Assembly (NCBI RefSeq): GCF_000757845.1
Contig: NZ_CP007753.1
Location: forward strand, 62,001 to 126,000
Direction of reading: 5' to 3'
From: Prochlorococcus sp. MIT 0604
GTDB lineage: Bacteria; Cyanobacteriota; Cyanobacteriia; PCC-6307; Cyanobiaceae
Length of the DNA: 64,000 nt
The notes below the pieces were generated by a model. The model was not told the DNA's origin and did no database searches. It was given only the letters and a program-made list of their open reading frames with translations. This document shows positions 25,288-36,036 of the stretch, in pieces. The translations under genes and the position numbers were made by a program. Positions within the stretch are counted from its first letter, which is position 1; every line of letters begins with the position of its first letter.

Positions 25288-27270
25288 CTAATCCTTAAAA
25301 TTATACTTATCAGAAGTCAATAATTTCCAGTCTCCTTGTCCATTTAATTCTAAAATATTTTCATGAAAATCTTTTAAACTAGGTCTATGTCCAACACTAA
25401 TAAGTGAAAGTTCTCGTTCCTTTAATAAACTATATAGTTTTTTTTCAGTGTCAATATCTAAAGCGCTTGTAGCTTCATCAAGTACTGCAAATCTTGGAGA
25501 GTTTAGTAAGAGTCTTGCAAAAGCCAATCTTTGTTGTTCCCCTAGAGAAAGAATTCGTGGCCAATCTTGTTTAATATCAAGATTAGGATACCGATCCACT
25601 AAAGTTTTTAAATTTACTTCATGAAGTACAGAAGTAAGATGTTCATCACTAAATTTCTTAACCTCTGTGGGATAACATAATTGTTCCCTTAAAGAACCTA
25701 GTAACATGTAAGGTTTTTGAGGTATGAATAATAATTCCCCAATTTTTGGTTTTTTAATTACTCCCTGATCGGGTTCCCACAAACCACTAATCATTCGCAA
25801 TAATGATGTTTTTCCACATCCTGATGGTCCAACAACTAAAAGTGATTGATTATTGTCGATGCTCAAATTTAAGTTTTTAATTATTGTTTTATTTGATCCT
25901 GGTGGGCAAAGGTCAGCATTATTAATAAGAATTGAAGGAAAATCTGAAATAACGTTTTGATTGCTTGTGGGGTGAGCTTGACTAATAGATTCGACTTTTG
26001 ATTGAAATCCTTCTAATCTCCCAATCCCAGCAGTAAATTTTGCTAGTTCTTCTATTTGATTAACAATGAAAAATAACGAACCTTCAACCATTCCAAATGC
26101 AAAACTTGCTTGGATAAAGCGCCCATAATCAATATCACCTTTAAAGTAAGGTATTGCCATTATTAAATATGGAAAGAAGTTTCCTGCATAATTAATGGAT
26201 CTTCTCATAACGTCAATTATTACTCTCCATATAATTAGTAAATTAAAGTTTCTTACCACTTCTCCTAAGCGCCTTTCAGTTTCACTTCGCTCAGGATTCT
26301 CCCCAGAATAAAAGGCAATTGATTCAGCATTATCTCTAATATGAACTAAGCCATATCGAAAATCTGCTTCATATCTGAGTTGATCAAAGTCAATCTTTAC
26401 AAGATTTTTTCCAGCAATTAAAAGGATAGAAGTTGCAAATGCAGCGTAGCCAAATAAAGAAAAAGTAAGTGTTGTACTAATACTCCATAAAATAAGGATA
26501 TTAAGTGAAAATGTTAGTAGTGCATCAAAAATACCTAATGTGAAAGAAAGACTTTGCCCGGTAAAAGCTCTGGTATCATCTGTGATCCTTTGATCAGGAT
26601 TATCTACATCAGTTTGCTCTTCGTCATTGGGATTTAGTTGGTAATACGCTTTATTAGTCATATAATCTTTGACTAAGCTTTTTGAAAGCCATTCTCTCCA
26701 AATTATTCCCAATTTATATGTAAAAAATATTTGGGATACACGAATTGGTAGAGCAACAGCGAAACAACATGCGTAAATCCCTAATATCCTATAAAATCCA
26801 TCTTCTTGTTTTTCTACTAATGCATTTGTTAAATCTCTTGCTATAAATCCTATTCCAGCGTTTATTCCGTTTACAGCTAAAAGCATTAATACAATTATCG
26901 CAAGGAACAACCAATGCAACCATCTTCGATTTTTTAGTTGACGCCTTAAGCTAAAAAAGCTGCCAGACCCAATTAAAAATAAGGCAGAGAAAAGTAATCC
27001 CCAACTGCCAGACCAAATTGAATTGACTGTATTTACTACACCTCCGAAATACTTTTCGAGAAAAATTGGTTGAAAACTTTCAAAAAAACTGATTATTCCT
27101 GTAAGACCAACAAGTACTACTCCACCAACACAAAATAGAAGAGAAATCAAAAGCCATATGAATTGAAATCCATTGCATTGATCTATTGGTAGAAAAAACG
27201 GCTGGGATAGTTTTCTTAATTTTTGTAATTGGTACAGTATTTTCGATTTATTTTTGACGGCTTTATTCAT
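25288..27270 (-). CDS. ABC transporter, fused permease-ATPase (SbmA/BacA-ABCD-like)
   Basis: A 660-residue half-transporter. About six membrane helices lie in residues 30-400. The ATPase domain has Walker A GPSGCGKTSLLRMISG, signature LSLGEQQRLAFARLL, Walker B FAVLDEATSALD and the H-loop GHRPSL. The permease type, with EWLSKSLVKDYMTNKAYYQL, is that of the SbmA/BacA, YddA and eukaryotic ABCD group, which moves peptides, cobalamin or fatty acyl-CoA. The substrate cannot be told here. The hli gene starts 8 bases beyond its stop and reads the same way. Confidence 0.9.
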   Translation of the reverse strand: MNKAVKNKSKILYQLQKLRKLSQPFFLPIDQCNGFQFIWLLISLLFCVGGVVLVGLTGIISFFESFQPIFLEKYFGGVVNTVNSIWSGSWGLLFSALFLIGSGSFFSLRRQLKNRRWLHWLFLAIIVLMLLAVNGINAGIGFIARDLTNALVEKQEDGFYRILGIYACCFAVALPIRVSQIFFTYKLGIIWREWLSKSLVKDYMTNKAYYQLNPNDEEQTDVDNPDQRITDDTRAFTGQSLSFTLGIFDALLTFSLNILILWSISTTLTFSLFGYAAFATSILLIAGKNLVKIDFDQLRYEADFRYGLVHIRDNAESIAFYSGENPERSETERRLGEVVRNFNLLIIWRVIIDVMRRSINYAGNFFPYLIMAIPYFKGDIDYGRFIQASFAFGMVEGSLFFIVNQIEELAKFTAGIGRLEGFQSKVESISQAHPTSNQNVISDFPSILINNADLCPPGSNKTIIKNLNLSIDNNQSLLVVGPSGCGKTSLLRMISGLWEPDQGVIKKPKIGELLFIPQKPYMLLGSLREQLCYPTEVKKFSDEHLTSVLHEVNLKTLVDRYPNLDIKQDWPRILSLGEQQRLAFARLLLNSPRFAVLDEATSALDIDTEKKLYSLLKERELSLISVGHRPSLKDFHENILELNGQGDWKLLTSDKYNFKD

Positions 27271-27312
27271 TACGCGACGAGTTTTATAAAATCAATTATA
27301 TCTTTTAAAAGT

Positions 27313-27591
27313 CTATTGACCAAAGCCAATAAATGAAAGTGCCCAGTCAGGTAAATTTAAGTAATTCAAGATTGTTGCATCAAATTCATGTACTTTAGAA
27401 AAAGATTTATCTAATGCCCACCATATTAGAAAAGGCAAATTAAATAAAATTTGTAACTGCCATTTATATGTTAAAACGTTCCATATTTTAATTAACTTAT
27501 TTTTGAGTGAATCATCTAATTCTTCCCAATTTTTTAAAATTAAATTAAAGAAATTTTTTGATTCTGTATTTAAGGAATCTGGGGTATTCAT
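27313..27591 (-). CDS. Conserved hypothetical protein, 92 aa
   Basis: Not recognised. The first half is polar and helical (NWEELDDSLKNKLIKIW); the second half has a tryptophan-rich hydrophobic stretch (NLPFLIWWALDKSF) and ends LPDWALSFIGFGQ. It may associate with the membrane but lacks a clear full-length helix. It lies between the ABC exporter (42 bases) and the HIT gene (48 bases), all on the minus strand, so co-transcription is plausible. Confidence 0.75.
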   Translation of the reverse strand: MNTPDSLNTESKNFFNLILKNWEELDDSLKNKLIKIWNVLTYKWQLQILFNLPFLIWWALDKSFSKVHEFDATILNYLNLPDWALSFIGFGQ

Positions 27592-27639
27592 TATGTGTTT
27601 TTCTTTATTTATAACCCATAAACATTTCTTTCGAGAGTT

Positions 27640-27981
27640 TTAACCTGGGGGCCAATTCATTTTTCTGCCAGATAAAAAATGAATATGTAAATAAAAAACT
27701 GTTTGTCCCGATTCTGCTCCAGTATTAATTACTGTTCTCCAATTAGTTAAATTTTTTGATTTAGCTATTTTGCTACCAACAAAAAGTAAATGCCCTAATA
27801 AATTTGCATCTTCTTCAATACAATCTAATAAACTTATAATTGGCTTTTTTGGAATCACTAAAAAATGTACTGGTGCTTGTGCCTGGATATCATTAAACGC
27901 AATACAAAAATCATCTTCATAAAGCTTATCGCAGGGTATTTCTTCATTAATTATTTTTTGAAATATTGTAGTTTCAGTCAT
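27640..27981 (-). CDS. HIT (histidine triad) family protein
   Basis: A 113-residue HINT-type nucleotide phosphoramidase/hydrolase. The family core is present: FLVIPKKPIISLLD, SGQTVFYLHIHFLSG and the C-terminal RKMNWPPG. The triad normally reads H-x-H-x-H; here the first His is Y97, while H99 (the nucleophile position) and H101 are kept. Activity may be altered. It is followed 4 bases upstream by def in the same orientation, so def and the HIT gene are likely one transcript. Confidence 0.9.
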   Translation of the reverse strand: MTETTIFQKIINEEIPCDKLYEDDFCIAFNDIQAQAPVHFLVIPKKPIISLLDCIEEDANLLGHLLFVGSKIAKSKNLTNWRTVINTGAESGQTVFYLHIHFLSGRKMNWPPG

Positions 27982-27985
27982 TAGA

Positions 27986-28591
27986 TTAATTAATAGAAAT
28001 TACATCTTTTTCGTTGAACCCTTCCTTTACAAGTTCTTTGTTCAAATCATCTTTTGATGTAACTCTATCAACAAATAATATTCCGTTTAAGTGATCCATT
28101 TCGTGTTGAATACACCTCGCCAGAAGTCCATCTGCTTTCATTTTACGTGGTCTACCCATTTCATCTCTAAATTTTAATTTTATAGTTGATGGTCTTACTA
28201 CATTCAAATATACGCCAGGTATACTTAAGCAGCCTTCTTCGTATGAATTAAGGGTTGTTCCAAAGTCTGTAATTTCTGGATTTATTAATATTAGAGGTTC
28301 TGCTGCTGAATCTTCAAAATTTACATCTATGACAAGAAGTTCTTTGTTGATACCAATTTGAGGTGCTGCAAGTCCAATTCCTTTAGCTGCGTACATGCTT
28401 TGAAGCATTTCTCTCGCAAGTTTTCTAATCGATTCGTCAACCTTAGTTATTCTTTTGGAATTTTGTCTTAATACATCATCACCAAGTTTATAAATATCTA
28501 GAGATGGCTTACCTGTTTGTTCTTTTGCAATTTTTTCTGAGCTTCCATTTGTTCTTGACTTTTTTGCAAGTTGTGAAAAATGGTTTGCCAC
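27986..28591 (-). CDS. def: Peptide deformylase
   Basis: Removes the formyl group from nascent N-terminal Met with a metal at Cys-His-His. All three motifs are present: GIGLAAPQIG (71-80), EGCLSIPG with C121, and QHEMDHLNG with H163, E164 and H167. At 201 residues it is type 1B-like with a 30-residue N-terminal extension. It is divergent from the S9 peptidase gene. Confidence 0.97.
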   Translation of the reverse strand: MANHFSQLAKKSRTNGSSEKIAKEQTGKPSLDIYKLGDDVLRQNSKRITKVDESIRKLAREMLQSMYAAKGIGLAAPQIGINKELLVIDVNFEDSAAEPLILINPEITDFGTTLNSYEEGCLSIPGVYLNVVRPSTIKLKFRDEMGRPRKMKADGLLARCIQHEMDHLNGILFVDRVTSKDDLNKELVKEGFNEKDVISIN

Positions 28592-28667
28592 GTTAAAAAG
28601 TTTTTAATTAAGAGTTTAGCTATAAAAATATTAGCACTTTAATTTGCTTTCTTTATATTTTTTTTAA

Positions 28668-30593
28668 ATGAGTAATGATGATAAGTTAAAAGTTAGGCAA
28701 ACTGAATCTAAAAAAATTGCTTTCAAGGAATTAACTATTATTAGGGATACCATTTTTTGGATTGATGTTGTTGGTGAAGGTCAAAATGAGAATGCTATTT
28801 TTGCAAGACCATTTAATAATAAAGAGGCTTTTCCTCAGAAATTAACAAGTAAAAAATATAATATTAAAAATAATTTTCATGGATATGGTGGTAAATCTTA
28901 TAAATGTATAAATTTTAAAAATAATTTTTATTTGATATGGATAGATCAGATTACTAAGGCGGTATGGTTTCAAATTTTTAAAGAGGCAGCGAAAACTGAT
29001 AGAAGCCAAAATAAATATCTCGTTTCAGTTCAAGGACCTAATCAACTATCTAAATCAATTGATGGAAATTTTGATTCTTCATTTGTCATTTCTGAAAAAA
29101 ATTTATTGTATGGAATTTGCGAAATAAATAATAGAGATTATTTATTTTCTTTAAATTTAAAAAAAACTAAACAAGATATTTATCGAATAAAAAAATTTAA
29201 AAATTTTGCTGGAGAATTATCTTCTAATAGATCTGCTAACTTACTTTCCTGGATAGAGTGGGATTATCCATATATGCCCTGGGAGAAAAATGAGCTATTT
29301 TTTGCTCAAATAGATCAAGATGGTGAGATACAAAAAATAAAAGAATTCTCAAATAAGCTGATAAATTCCAAAAAAAACGTTTCTTTTTTTCAACCATATT
29401 GGATAAGTGAAACACATTTGGTATGTTCTGAAGATAGTTCTGGATGGTGGAACTTATTGTTTTTAGATGTTAGTGAAATTGAGAATATTTTTATTAAGAA
29501 AAGAGTAAAGAGACATTTGATTGAATATGGAGCACCACAATGGGTAACGGGAACAACATTTTTTTCAGGGAATAAAAAAAATTTATTTTGTGTAGCAAAA
29601 AAAGAAAATAGTTTAATATTGGAACAATATATAGATCTTGAATTTGTTAAAGAATTTTCTACTCCTTTTACCTCAATTAGTGATTTCAGTGTTTTTCGGA
29701 AAAAAGTCCTTTTAAAGGGTTATGGATCTGATTTTTTGGGAATTATATTTGAAATTGATTTTGCAAAAAAAGTTTTATCAAATTTTTCTGAGCAGATATT
29801 TTTTGATCATATAAAAGATTGTTCAAAACCTGAAACATTTTGGTTTAAAGGTTTTGAAGATAAATCAACTCATTGTTTTCTTTATAGACCGCTTGTTGAA
29901 AATTTTAAAAAGCCACCGCTCCTTGTTAGAGCACATAGCGGACCAACTTCATGTTTTGATGGATCATATAATTCTGAAGTTCAATATTGGACGTCGAAGG
30001 GATTTTTTGTTGCTGAAGTCAATTATGGAGGATCATCAGGATTTGGTAAAGCATATAGAGAGAGGTTGAATCATAAATGGGGTATTGTTGATTCTTACGA
30101 TTGCAAAGAACTAGCTCTTGAATTGATTAAATCAAATCAAGTTGATAGTGAAAAAGTAGTGATTTTTGGGAATAGTGCTGGTGGGTTAACTGCCCTGAAT
30201 TGTTTATTATATGGTTCTATTTTTAAAGCAGCAATTTGTAAATATCCTGTTATTGATTTGAAGGATATGCATTACAACACTCATAGGTTTGAAAAAGATT
30301 ATTTAAATTCTTTGGTAGGAAATTATGCAAAAGACCTTGATGATTATATAAATAGATCACCGATAAATCATATTAACAAAATAAAAAAACCTATCTTATT
30401 GTTTCATGGGAAAAAAGATACAGTTATTTCTTATAAACAAACTTTAATAATTAAAGAAATTTTGATTCAGAATAATAAATATTCAGAAGTTATTTTTTTT
30501 GATAATGAAGGGCATGGTTTTAGAAATATTGAAAATAAAGAAGTTGTAATGCAAAAATCGCAGGAATTTTTAAAAAATGCTTTGAATATTTAA
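28668..30593 (+). CDS. Prolyl-oligopeptidase (S9) family serine peptidase
   Basis: A 641-residue protein with an N-terminal beta-propeller-like part (about 1-385) and a C-terminal alpha/beta-hydrolase domain. The nucleophile elbow is GNSAGG (Ser about 503), the acid is in HGKKDTVI (about 585) and the His in NEGHGF (about 617). This gives the full Ser-Asp-His triad of dipeptidyl/acylaminoacyl peptidases. Probably cytosolic, since no signal peptide is seen. The last 4 bases overlap the end of the convergent sufS gene. Confidence 0.92.
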   Translation: MSNDDKLKVRQTESKKIAFKELTIIRDTIFWIDVVGEGQNENAIFARPFNNKEAFPQKLTSKKYNIKNNFHGYGGKSYKCINFKNNFYLIWIDQITKAVWFQIFKEAAKTDRSQNKYLVSVQGPNQLSKSIDGNFDSSFVISEKNLLYGICEINNRDYLFSLNLKKTKQDIYRIKKFKNFAGELSSNRSANLLSWIEWDYPYMPWEKNELFFAQIDQDGEIQKIKEFSNKLINSKKNVSFFQPYWISETHLVCSEDSSGWWNLLFLDVSEIENIFIKKRVKRHLIEYGAPQWVTGTTFFSGNKKNLFCVAKKENSLILEQYIDLEFVKEFSTPFTSISDFSVFRKKVLLKGYGSDFLGIIFEIDFAKKVLSNFSEQIFFDHIKDCSKPETFWFKGFEDKSTHCFLYRPLVENFKKPPLLVRAHSGPTSCFDGSYNSEVQYWTSKGFFVAEVNYGGSSGFGKAYRERLNHKWGIVDSYDCKELALELIKSNQVDSEKVVIFGNSAGGLTALNCLLYGSIFKAAICKYPVIDLKDMHYNTHRFEKDYLNSLVGNYAKDLDDYINRSPINHINKIKKPILLFHGKKDTVISYKQTLIIKEILIQNNKYSEVIFFDNEGHGFRNIENKEVVMQKSQEFLKNALNI

Positions 30594-31843
30594 GAATTGA
30601 TTTTCAGAAAATCAATAGTATCTTTTAATTTTTCTATAAACATATCAATTTCTTCCTTATTGGTTGTGAAATTCATACTGATTCTAGCTGTTGATTTAAT
30701 TCCAATGTATCTGTGAAGAGGTTGGCAGCAATGATGTCCACTTCTGATGCAAATTCCTTTTGAATCAAGAATTTCAGCAATATCATTTGAATGTATATTT
30801 TTTATATAAAAGGTGGCAAGTGAGGCTCTGTCTGGATCTATCTCTGGTGATGGACCTATGATTTCAATATTTTCTATTTGATTTAATTTTTCAAATAAAT
30901 ATCTAGTAATAGTTTTTTCATATTTATGAATTTCATTCAATCCAATATTGTTAATATAATTAATTGCTTCTGCAAGACCTATTGCTTCTGCTATGGCTGG
31001 AGTTCCAGCTTCAAATTTGTGTGGCAGCTCTGCCCAAGTACTTGTCTCTTCAAAAACATCTTGAATCATTTCGCCACCTCCAAAGAGAGGAGGAATTTTT
31101 TCTAGGATTTCTTTTCTTGACCAGAGGAAACCAATACCTGTAGGACCGCATAATTTATGTCCTGATCCAGCTAAAAAATCTATATTAAGATCAATCACAT
31201 CCAGTTTTTGATGAGCCAAACTTTGGCATGCATCTATTAACACTAAAGAACCTTTTTGTTTAGCTAATTTAGTTATTTCTTTGATTGGATTACAGCAACC
31301 TAGAGTATTACTAACATGAACTAGGCTAACAAGTTTAGTTCTAGATGTTAGTTTTGATTTAAAGTCGTCTATATCTAATTTCCCATCTTTATCTATACCT
31401 ATAAATTTTAATTTGCATTTATTTTTTGCTGCAACCATTTGCCATGGAACAATATTGCTATGATGCTCCATTATTGATAAGAGAATTTCATCGTTTTCTT
31501 TTAATGAATATTCGCCCCATGATCTAGCTACTAGATTGATTGCCTCAGTAGCATTTCTTGTGAAAATAATTTCTTTTGCTGAATTCGCTTTTATATATTG
31601 GCTAATTAAATATCGTGCATTTTCAAATTCTTCTGTCGCTTTAGCACTTAATTGATGTGCGCCTCTATGTACATTGGCATTAAAATTTTTATAATATTCA
31701 TTAATTTTTTCTAAGACTTGCTTTGGTTTTTGAGTGGTTGCTGCATGGTCTAAATAAATAATTTGCTCACTACTTTTTAAGTTCTTATTTAAAAGAGGAA
31801 AGTCTTTCTTCGTTATTTCAGGAAAATTTTGAATTGTTTCCAT
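30590..31843 (-). CDS. sufS: Cysteine desulfurase SufS
   Basis: PLP enzyme (417 aa) that releases sulfur from cysteine for Fe-S cluster assembly. The PLP lysine lies in SGHKLCGPTGIGFLW, and the active cysteine is in the RSGHHCCQPLH segment near residue 370. It is the last gene of sufBCDS; its ATG overlaps the sufD stop in a TAATG junction. SufE is not in the window. Confidence 0.96.
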   Translation of the reverse strand: METIQNFPEITKKDFPLLNKNLKSSEQIIYLDHAATTQKPKQVLEKINEYYKNFNANVHRGAHQLSAKATEEFENARYLISQYIKANSAKEIIFTRNATEAINLVARSWGEYSLKENDEILLSIMEHHSNIVPWQMVAAKNKCKLKFIGIDKDGKLDIDDFKSKLTSRTKLVSLVHVSNTLGCCNPIKEITKLAKQKGSLVLIDACQSLAHQKLDVIDLNIDFLAGSGHKLCGPTGIGFLWSRKEILEKIPPLFGGGEMIQDVFEETSTWAELPHKFEAGTPAIAEAIGLAEAINYINNIGLNEIHKYEKTITRYLFEKLNQIENIEIIGPSPEIDPDRASLATFYIKNIHSNDIAEILDSKGICIRSGHHCCQPLHRYIGIKSTARISMNFTTNKEEIDMFIEKLKDTIDFLKINS

Positions 31844-33060
31844 TAATTTTCATTTAAAAGTTTATCAAGCAAATCCCATCTATCTTTTGAAACGGGAATA
31901 AATGAAATTATTTCTTGAAAGTAAGAACTTAATTGTAGTTTACTTGCTTCTGTTAATGTGATCCCTCTTGTTCGCATATAAAAAAGTTCTTCTTCATTTA
32001 GTTGTGAAATTGTAGCTCCATGTTTGCATTTGACATCATCAGCAATTATTTCTAATTGAGGTTTGGTATCTATTTGTGCGAGATTTGATAAAAGTAAATT
32101 TCTGCTTAATTGAGAAGCATCAGTTCTCTGGGCAACTTTCGGGACTATTATTGAACCTTCAAATATTGCATGTGATTTATCGTCAGCAAGTGATTTATTA
32201 ATTTGATCTAGAAATCCATTTGGGCCATTAAATTCTATTTTTGTATAGGTTGAAATTTGCTCATCTTTTTTTGTTATTTGCATACCTTTGATATTGGTCC
32301 TAGCGTTTCCTTCAGATTGTTTAATACGAATTTCAAATCTTGCATAATTAAATTTGAAATGTAAAGATCCTAAATTATATTCGCTATTTTTTTGTTGAAT
32401 TACATTGAGAGAATTTAAGAGATTTGATTTATTTTCCCCGTAAGAAACAACACCATGGTTTACGGAACTATTTTCTTCTAAACATAAGAACGTTGATTGA
32501 GATAATGAAGAGTTGTCTTTACCAAGATTTACTTGTAATAAATCAATATCACAATTTTTTTCTAAAAATATTATTAGGGTTTTTGCGTTTAAAGAATTAC
32601 TCGATGCGTGACTAAAGATTTCAATAGGAGGGATTTCTGATCCACTTACTTTAAATCCCAAGGTATTATTTGTACTGTTTAAAGATAGATTTAGTAAGTC
32701 ACTCCAATTTTCGTTTTGATCAAAACAAGATATCTGTTCCTTGATATATTTAACTAATTTATCCTCACTTAGTTGATTGATTGAATAATTTTCCTCTACT
32801 AAATTAATTTGGCAATTATCACCAATTACTAGCCTAATTGTACTTGGAGAATTTTTCGGATATGGTATATCAAATTTTGAATCTTTTTCATTAACTGAGT
32901 AATCTAAAAGGGTTGACAATTTTGATTTATTTGAAAGTCTCCATTGCTCACTTTTGGGATTAGGAAGGGGATTTGATTGTAATTTATTTAGACAGATTTT
33001 TTGTATTTCTGTTTGATTATCAATCGATTTATTGGTTTTTATTTTTTCAATAATTTCCAT
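31843..33060 (-). CDS. sufD: Fe-S assembly scaffold protein SufD
   Basis: A 405-residue subunit of the SufBC2D scaffold. The N-terminal half is divergent. The conserved C-terminal beta-helix region has ADDVKCKHGATISQLNEEELFYMRTRGI, shared with SufB, and includes the conserved cysteine and histidine. It sits 4 bases after sufC and overlaps sufS. Confidence 0.95.
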   Translation of the reverse strand: MEIIEKIKTNKSIDNQTEIQKICLNKLQSNPLPNPKSEQWRLSNKSKLSTLLDYSVNEKDSKFDIPYPKNSPSTIRLVIGDNCQINLVEENYSINQLSEDKLVKYIKEQISCFDQNENWSDLLNLSLNSTNNTLGFKVSGSEIPPIEIFSHASSNSLNAKTLIIFLEKNCDIDLLQVNLGKDNSSLSQSTFLCLEENSSVNHGVVSYGENKSNLLNSLNVIQQKNSEYNLGSLHFKFNYARFEIRIKQSEGNARTNIKGMQITKKDEQISTYTKIEFNGPNGFLDQINKSLADDKSHAIFEGSIIVPKVAQRTDASQLSRNLLLSNLAQIDTKPQLEIIADDVKCKHGATISQLNEEELFYMRTRGITLTEASKLQLSSYFQEIISFIPVSKDRWDLLDKLLNEN

Positions 33061-33064
33061 TTAT

Positions 33065-33850
33065 TTAGGTCTCTTTTATAAAGTTATCAGTCCATTCATA
33101 TCCTTTTTTCTCAAGCTCTAGAGCAAGATCACTCTCACCAGTTTTTATGATTTGTCCGTCTGACATAACATGGACATAATTTGGTTCAATCTCATCTAAT
33201 AATCTTTGATAGTGGGTAATAAGTATAATTCCAGTTTGTGCATTAGATATTTTTTTAATTCCTGATGCCACTATTCTTAGAGCATCAATATCTAGACCAG
33301 AATCGGTCTCATCTAATATTGCTATCTTGGGCTCGAGTAATGCCATTTGCAGAATTTCATTCCTTTTTTTCTCACCTCCGGAAAAGCCTTGATTTACACT
33401 CCTTGATAGGAATGCGTGATCCATTTTCACAATCTCTAATTTTTCTTTAACTAATTCTTCAAAATCAAAAGTATCTAATTCTTCTTTGTTGAGGAATTTC
33501 CTTCTAGCATTTGTTGAAACTCTAAGAAACTCAAGATTACTTACACCTGGAATCTCAATTGGATATTGGAAACCAAGAAAAATTCCTGATTGAGATCTCT
33601 CTTCAGGTTCTAAAGAGTTGATGTTTTCACCTAAAAATTTTATGTCGCCATTTGTAATATTATACGAGGGATGTCCTGCAATGATTTTCGAAAGAGTACT
33701 TTTCCCACATCCATTTCTACCCATGATGGCATGGATTTCTCCGGGATAGACAGTAAGTGAAACCCCTTTCAAAATTGGAAGATTATCAGTAGATGCAGAG
33801 AGATTTTCAACTTCTAAAATTGGATCTGATTCTTTCATTTTACTTTGCAT
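33065..33850 (-). CDS. sufC: Fe-S assembly ATPase SufC
   Basis: A cytosolic ABC-type ATPase that drives the SufBCD scaffold. Walker A is [14 protein letters not shown], the signature region is [18 protein letters not shown] and Walker B is [12 protein letters not shown]. The length is 261 residues; the second Met (33838, [13 protein letters not shown]) may be the true start, as it fits the family N-terminus better. It lies between sufB (21 bases) and sufD (4 bases). Confidence 0.96.
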   Translation of the reverse strand: MQSKMKESDPILEVENLSASTDNLPILKGVSLTVYPGEIHAIMGRNGCGKSTLSKIIAGHPSYNITNGDIKFLGENINSLEPEERSQSGIFLGFQYPIEIPGVSNLEFLRVSTNARRKFLNKEELDTFDFEELVKEKLEIVKMDHAFLSRSVNQGFSGGEKKRNEILQMALLEPKIAILDETDSGLDIDALRIVASGIKKISNAQTGIILITHYQRLLDEIEPNYVHVMSDGQIIKTGESDLALELEKKGYEWTDNFIKET

Positions 33851-33871
33851 ATCAGTTTAGAAATTGATTAA

Positions 33872-35314
33872 TTAACCTACTGATCCCTCTAGTTTAAGTG
33901 CTAGCAACTTATCTGCTTCAGCAGCAAATTCCATAGGTAATTGATTAAATACATCTCTGCAAAAACCGCTGACCATCATAGATACTGCCTCTTCAAATTC
34001 TATACCTCTGCTTTGGAGATAAAAAAGTTGGTCTTCTGAGATTCTACATGTGCTTGCTTCATGCTCAATTTCAGAATTGGGTTGTTGAGATTTGATGTAA
34101 GGGAATGTATTTGCAGAAGCTTGATCCCCTATTAACATTGAATCACATTGACTGTAATTTCTTGATCCTGTAGCTTTTGTTCCAATTTTGACGAGACCTC
34201 TGTAGCTATTTTTTGAGTTACCTGCACTAATACCTTTGCTAACAATAGTTGATTTGGTCTTAGGACCAATATGGATCATCTTTGTGCCGGTATCTGCTTG
34301 CTGAAGATTATTGGTGAGAGCCACTGAATAAAATTCTCCTACAGATTCTTCCCCTAAAAGAAGACAGCTAGGATATTTCCATGTAATTGCAGACCCTGTT
34401 TCAACTTGAGACCAGCTAATTTTACTTCTCTTACCTAAACATTTTCCTCTCTTGGTGACAAAATTAAAAATTCCGCCAATCCCTTCTTCATCTCCAGCAT
34501 ACCAATTTTGTACTGTTGAATATTTTATTGAGGCGTCGTCTAATGCTATAAGCTCTACAACTGCTGCATGTAGGGTATTTGTATCAAACATTGGAGCTGT
34601 ACAACCTTCTAGATAACTTACAGAACTTGATTCTTCAGCAATGATAAGTGTTCTTTCGAATTGCCCTGAATCACCACTATTAATTCTGAAGTAGGAAGAT
34701 AGATCCATAGGGCAGGTAACACCTTTTGGGATATAAACAAAAGAACCATCACTAAAAACAGCAGAATTTAGTGCTGCAAAATAATTATCACTAGCTGGAA
34801 CTACTGTACCTAAATATTTTTCAATCAAATCCGCGTGATCTTTTACTGCTTCACTAATTGAGCAAAATATAACTCCATGTTCAGCAAGTTCTTCTCTAAA
34901 AGTTGTTGCAATAGAAACACTATCAAAGACAGCATCTACTGCTACATTTGTAAGTTTTTTTTGCTCAGTGAGGGGTATTCCTAATTTGTCAAAAGTCTCA
35001 AGAAGTTTGGGATCAACTTCATCTAAGCTAGAAATTTTCTCTTTTTGCTTAGGAGCAGAGTAATAAATAATATCTTGATAATCAATCTTTTTATATCCTA
35101 ATGCTGCCCAATCAGGCTCTTTCATTTTTTGCCATTTTTTAAAGGCTTTTAATCTAAAATCAAGAAGAAATTTTGGCTCTTCTTTTTTCTGTGAAATTAA
35201 TTTTATGATGTCTTCATTTAATCCTTTTTCTATTTTTTCAGTTTCAATATCAGTAACGAAACCGTATTTGTAAGGCTCTTTTACTACATCTTTAACTAAA
35301 TTTTCGTTGACCAT
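33872..35314 (-). CDS. sufB: Fe-S assembly scaffold protein SufB
   Basis: A 480-residue first gene of the suf operon. It contains the SufB core with [21 protein letters not shown], the ARGNSQ-like region [11 protein letters not shown] and the C-terminal [22 protein letters not shown] with the cluster-ligand cysteine. The operon promoter must lie in the 95 bases before it, shared with the divergent 117-aa gene. No sufR gene is adjacent. Confidence 0.97.
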   Translation of the reverse strand: MVNENLVKDVVKEPYKYGFVTDIETEKIEKGLNEDIIKLISQKKEEPKFLLDFRLKAFKKWQKMKEPDWAALGYKKIDYQDIIYYSAPKQKEKISSLDEVDPKLLETFDKLGIPLTEQKKLTNVAVDAVFDSVSIATTFREELAEHGVIFCSISEAVKDHADLIEKYLGTVVPASDNYFAALNSAVFSDGSFVYIPKGVTCPMDLSSYFRINSGDSGQFERTLIIAEESSSVSYLEGCTAPMFDTNTLHAAVVELIALDDASIKYSTVQNWYAGDEEGIGGIFNFVTKRGKCLGKRSKISWSQVETGSAITWKYPSCLLLGEESVGEFYSVALTNNLQQADTGTKMIHIGPKTKSTIVSKGISAGNSKNSYRGLVKIGTKATGSRNYSQCDSMLIGDQASANTFPYIKSQQPNSEIEHEASTCRISEDQLFYLQSRGIEFEEAVSMMVSGFCRDVFNQLPMEFAAEADKLLALKLEGSVG

Positions 35315-35409
35315 GTTATTAAAAATAACTTATTACAATTAGCTTTATATACTTTAACGAAAGATACCCCCAATATTGAGTTTTTTTCCTTTATTAAAAC
35401 TAAAAATTA

Positions 35410-35763
35410 ATGTCTAATCATCTTGATCCCTTATCTAACCTATTAAACATAGAAACTATTCAAGAAATTGATAATCTTGATCTACCTATAATGCAGAAAC
35501 ATCATTTAAGAATACTCGCTCATTGCCTTCAGATTTTAAAAATTATCAATTTAGATAATAGTTTGGAATATCAAAATAAAAATCCCCTGAGAGAATGGTG
35601 TGATAACCAATCCAAAAAATTTGATGATGAAAAATTTAGTGATCTTTTTTATGAGCAGCTAGAATCCGCTTCGAAAAAATTAAGTACTTTTTCAAAAAAA
35701 ATTGGCAAAAGTATTGAGGATTTAGAGATAGATGATTTAGTACTTTTAGTTGAACAACGCTGA
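35410..35763 (+). CDS. Conserved hypothetical protein divergent from suf operon, 117 aa
   Basis: Not recognised by motif. It is mainly helical and acidic, with one pair His-Cys (AHCLQILKII) and no membrane segment. It has no winged-helix DNA-binding part and no cysteine cluster, so it is not SufR, which occupies this divergent position in other cyanobacteria. Its head-to-head position with sufB is the only hint at function. Confidence 0.8.
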   Translation: MSNHLDPLSNLLNIETIQEIDNLDLPIMQKHHLRILAHCLQILKIINLDNSLEYQNKNPLREWCDNQSKKFDDEKFSDLFYEQLESASKKLSTFSKKIGKSIEDLEIDDLVLLVEQR

Positions 35764-36036
35764 ATTCTCTTTTACTTAACTGATCCCGAAGAAAAAATAT
35801 ATTTTTGTTGAGTCTTTAACAAATTCAGGTAATAAAATTTAAAAAAAAAGAAAATTAATTTACATTTAAAAAAGACCTGAAAATTAATTAATTTCATTGA
35901 TACCAACAGTTTTGAAGAGAAATATCAATTTTGAGAATTTTTAAGTAGTCAGAGGATCCTGACGACAGGCTAAAAAGACACACAATTACTCAAAAAAAAG
36001 AACATACTGATCCCAAACAAAAACGGAGATTTTAAA

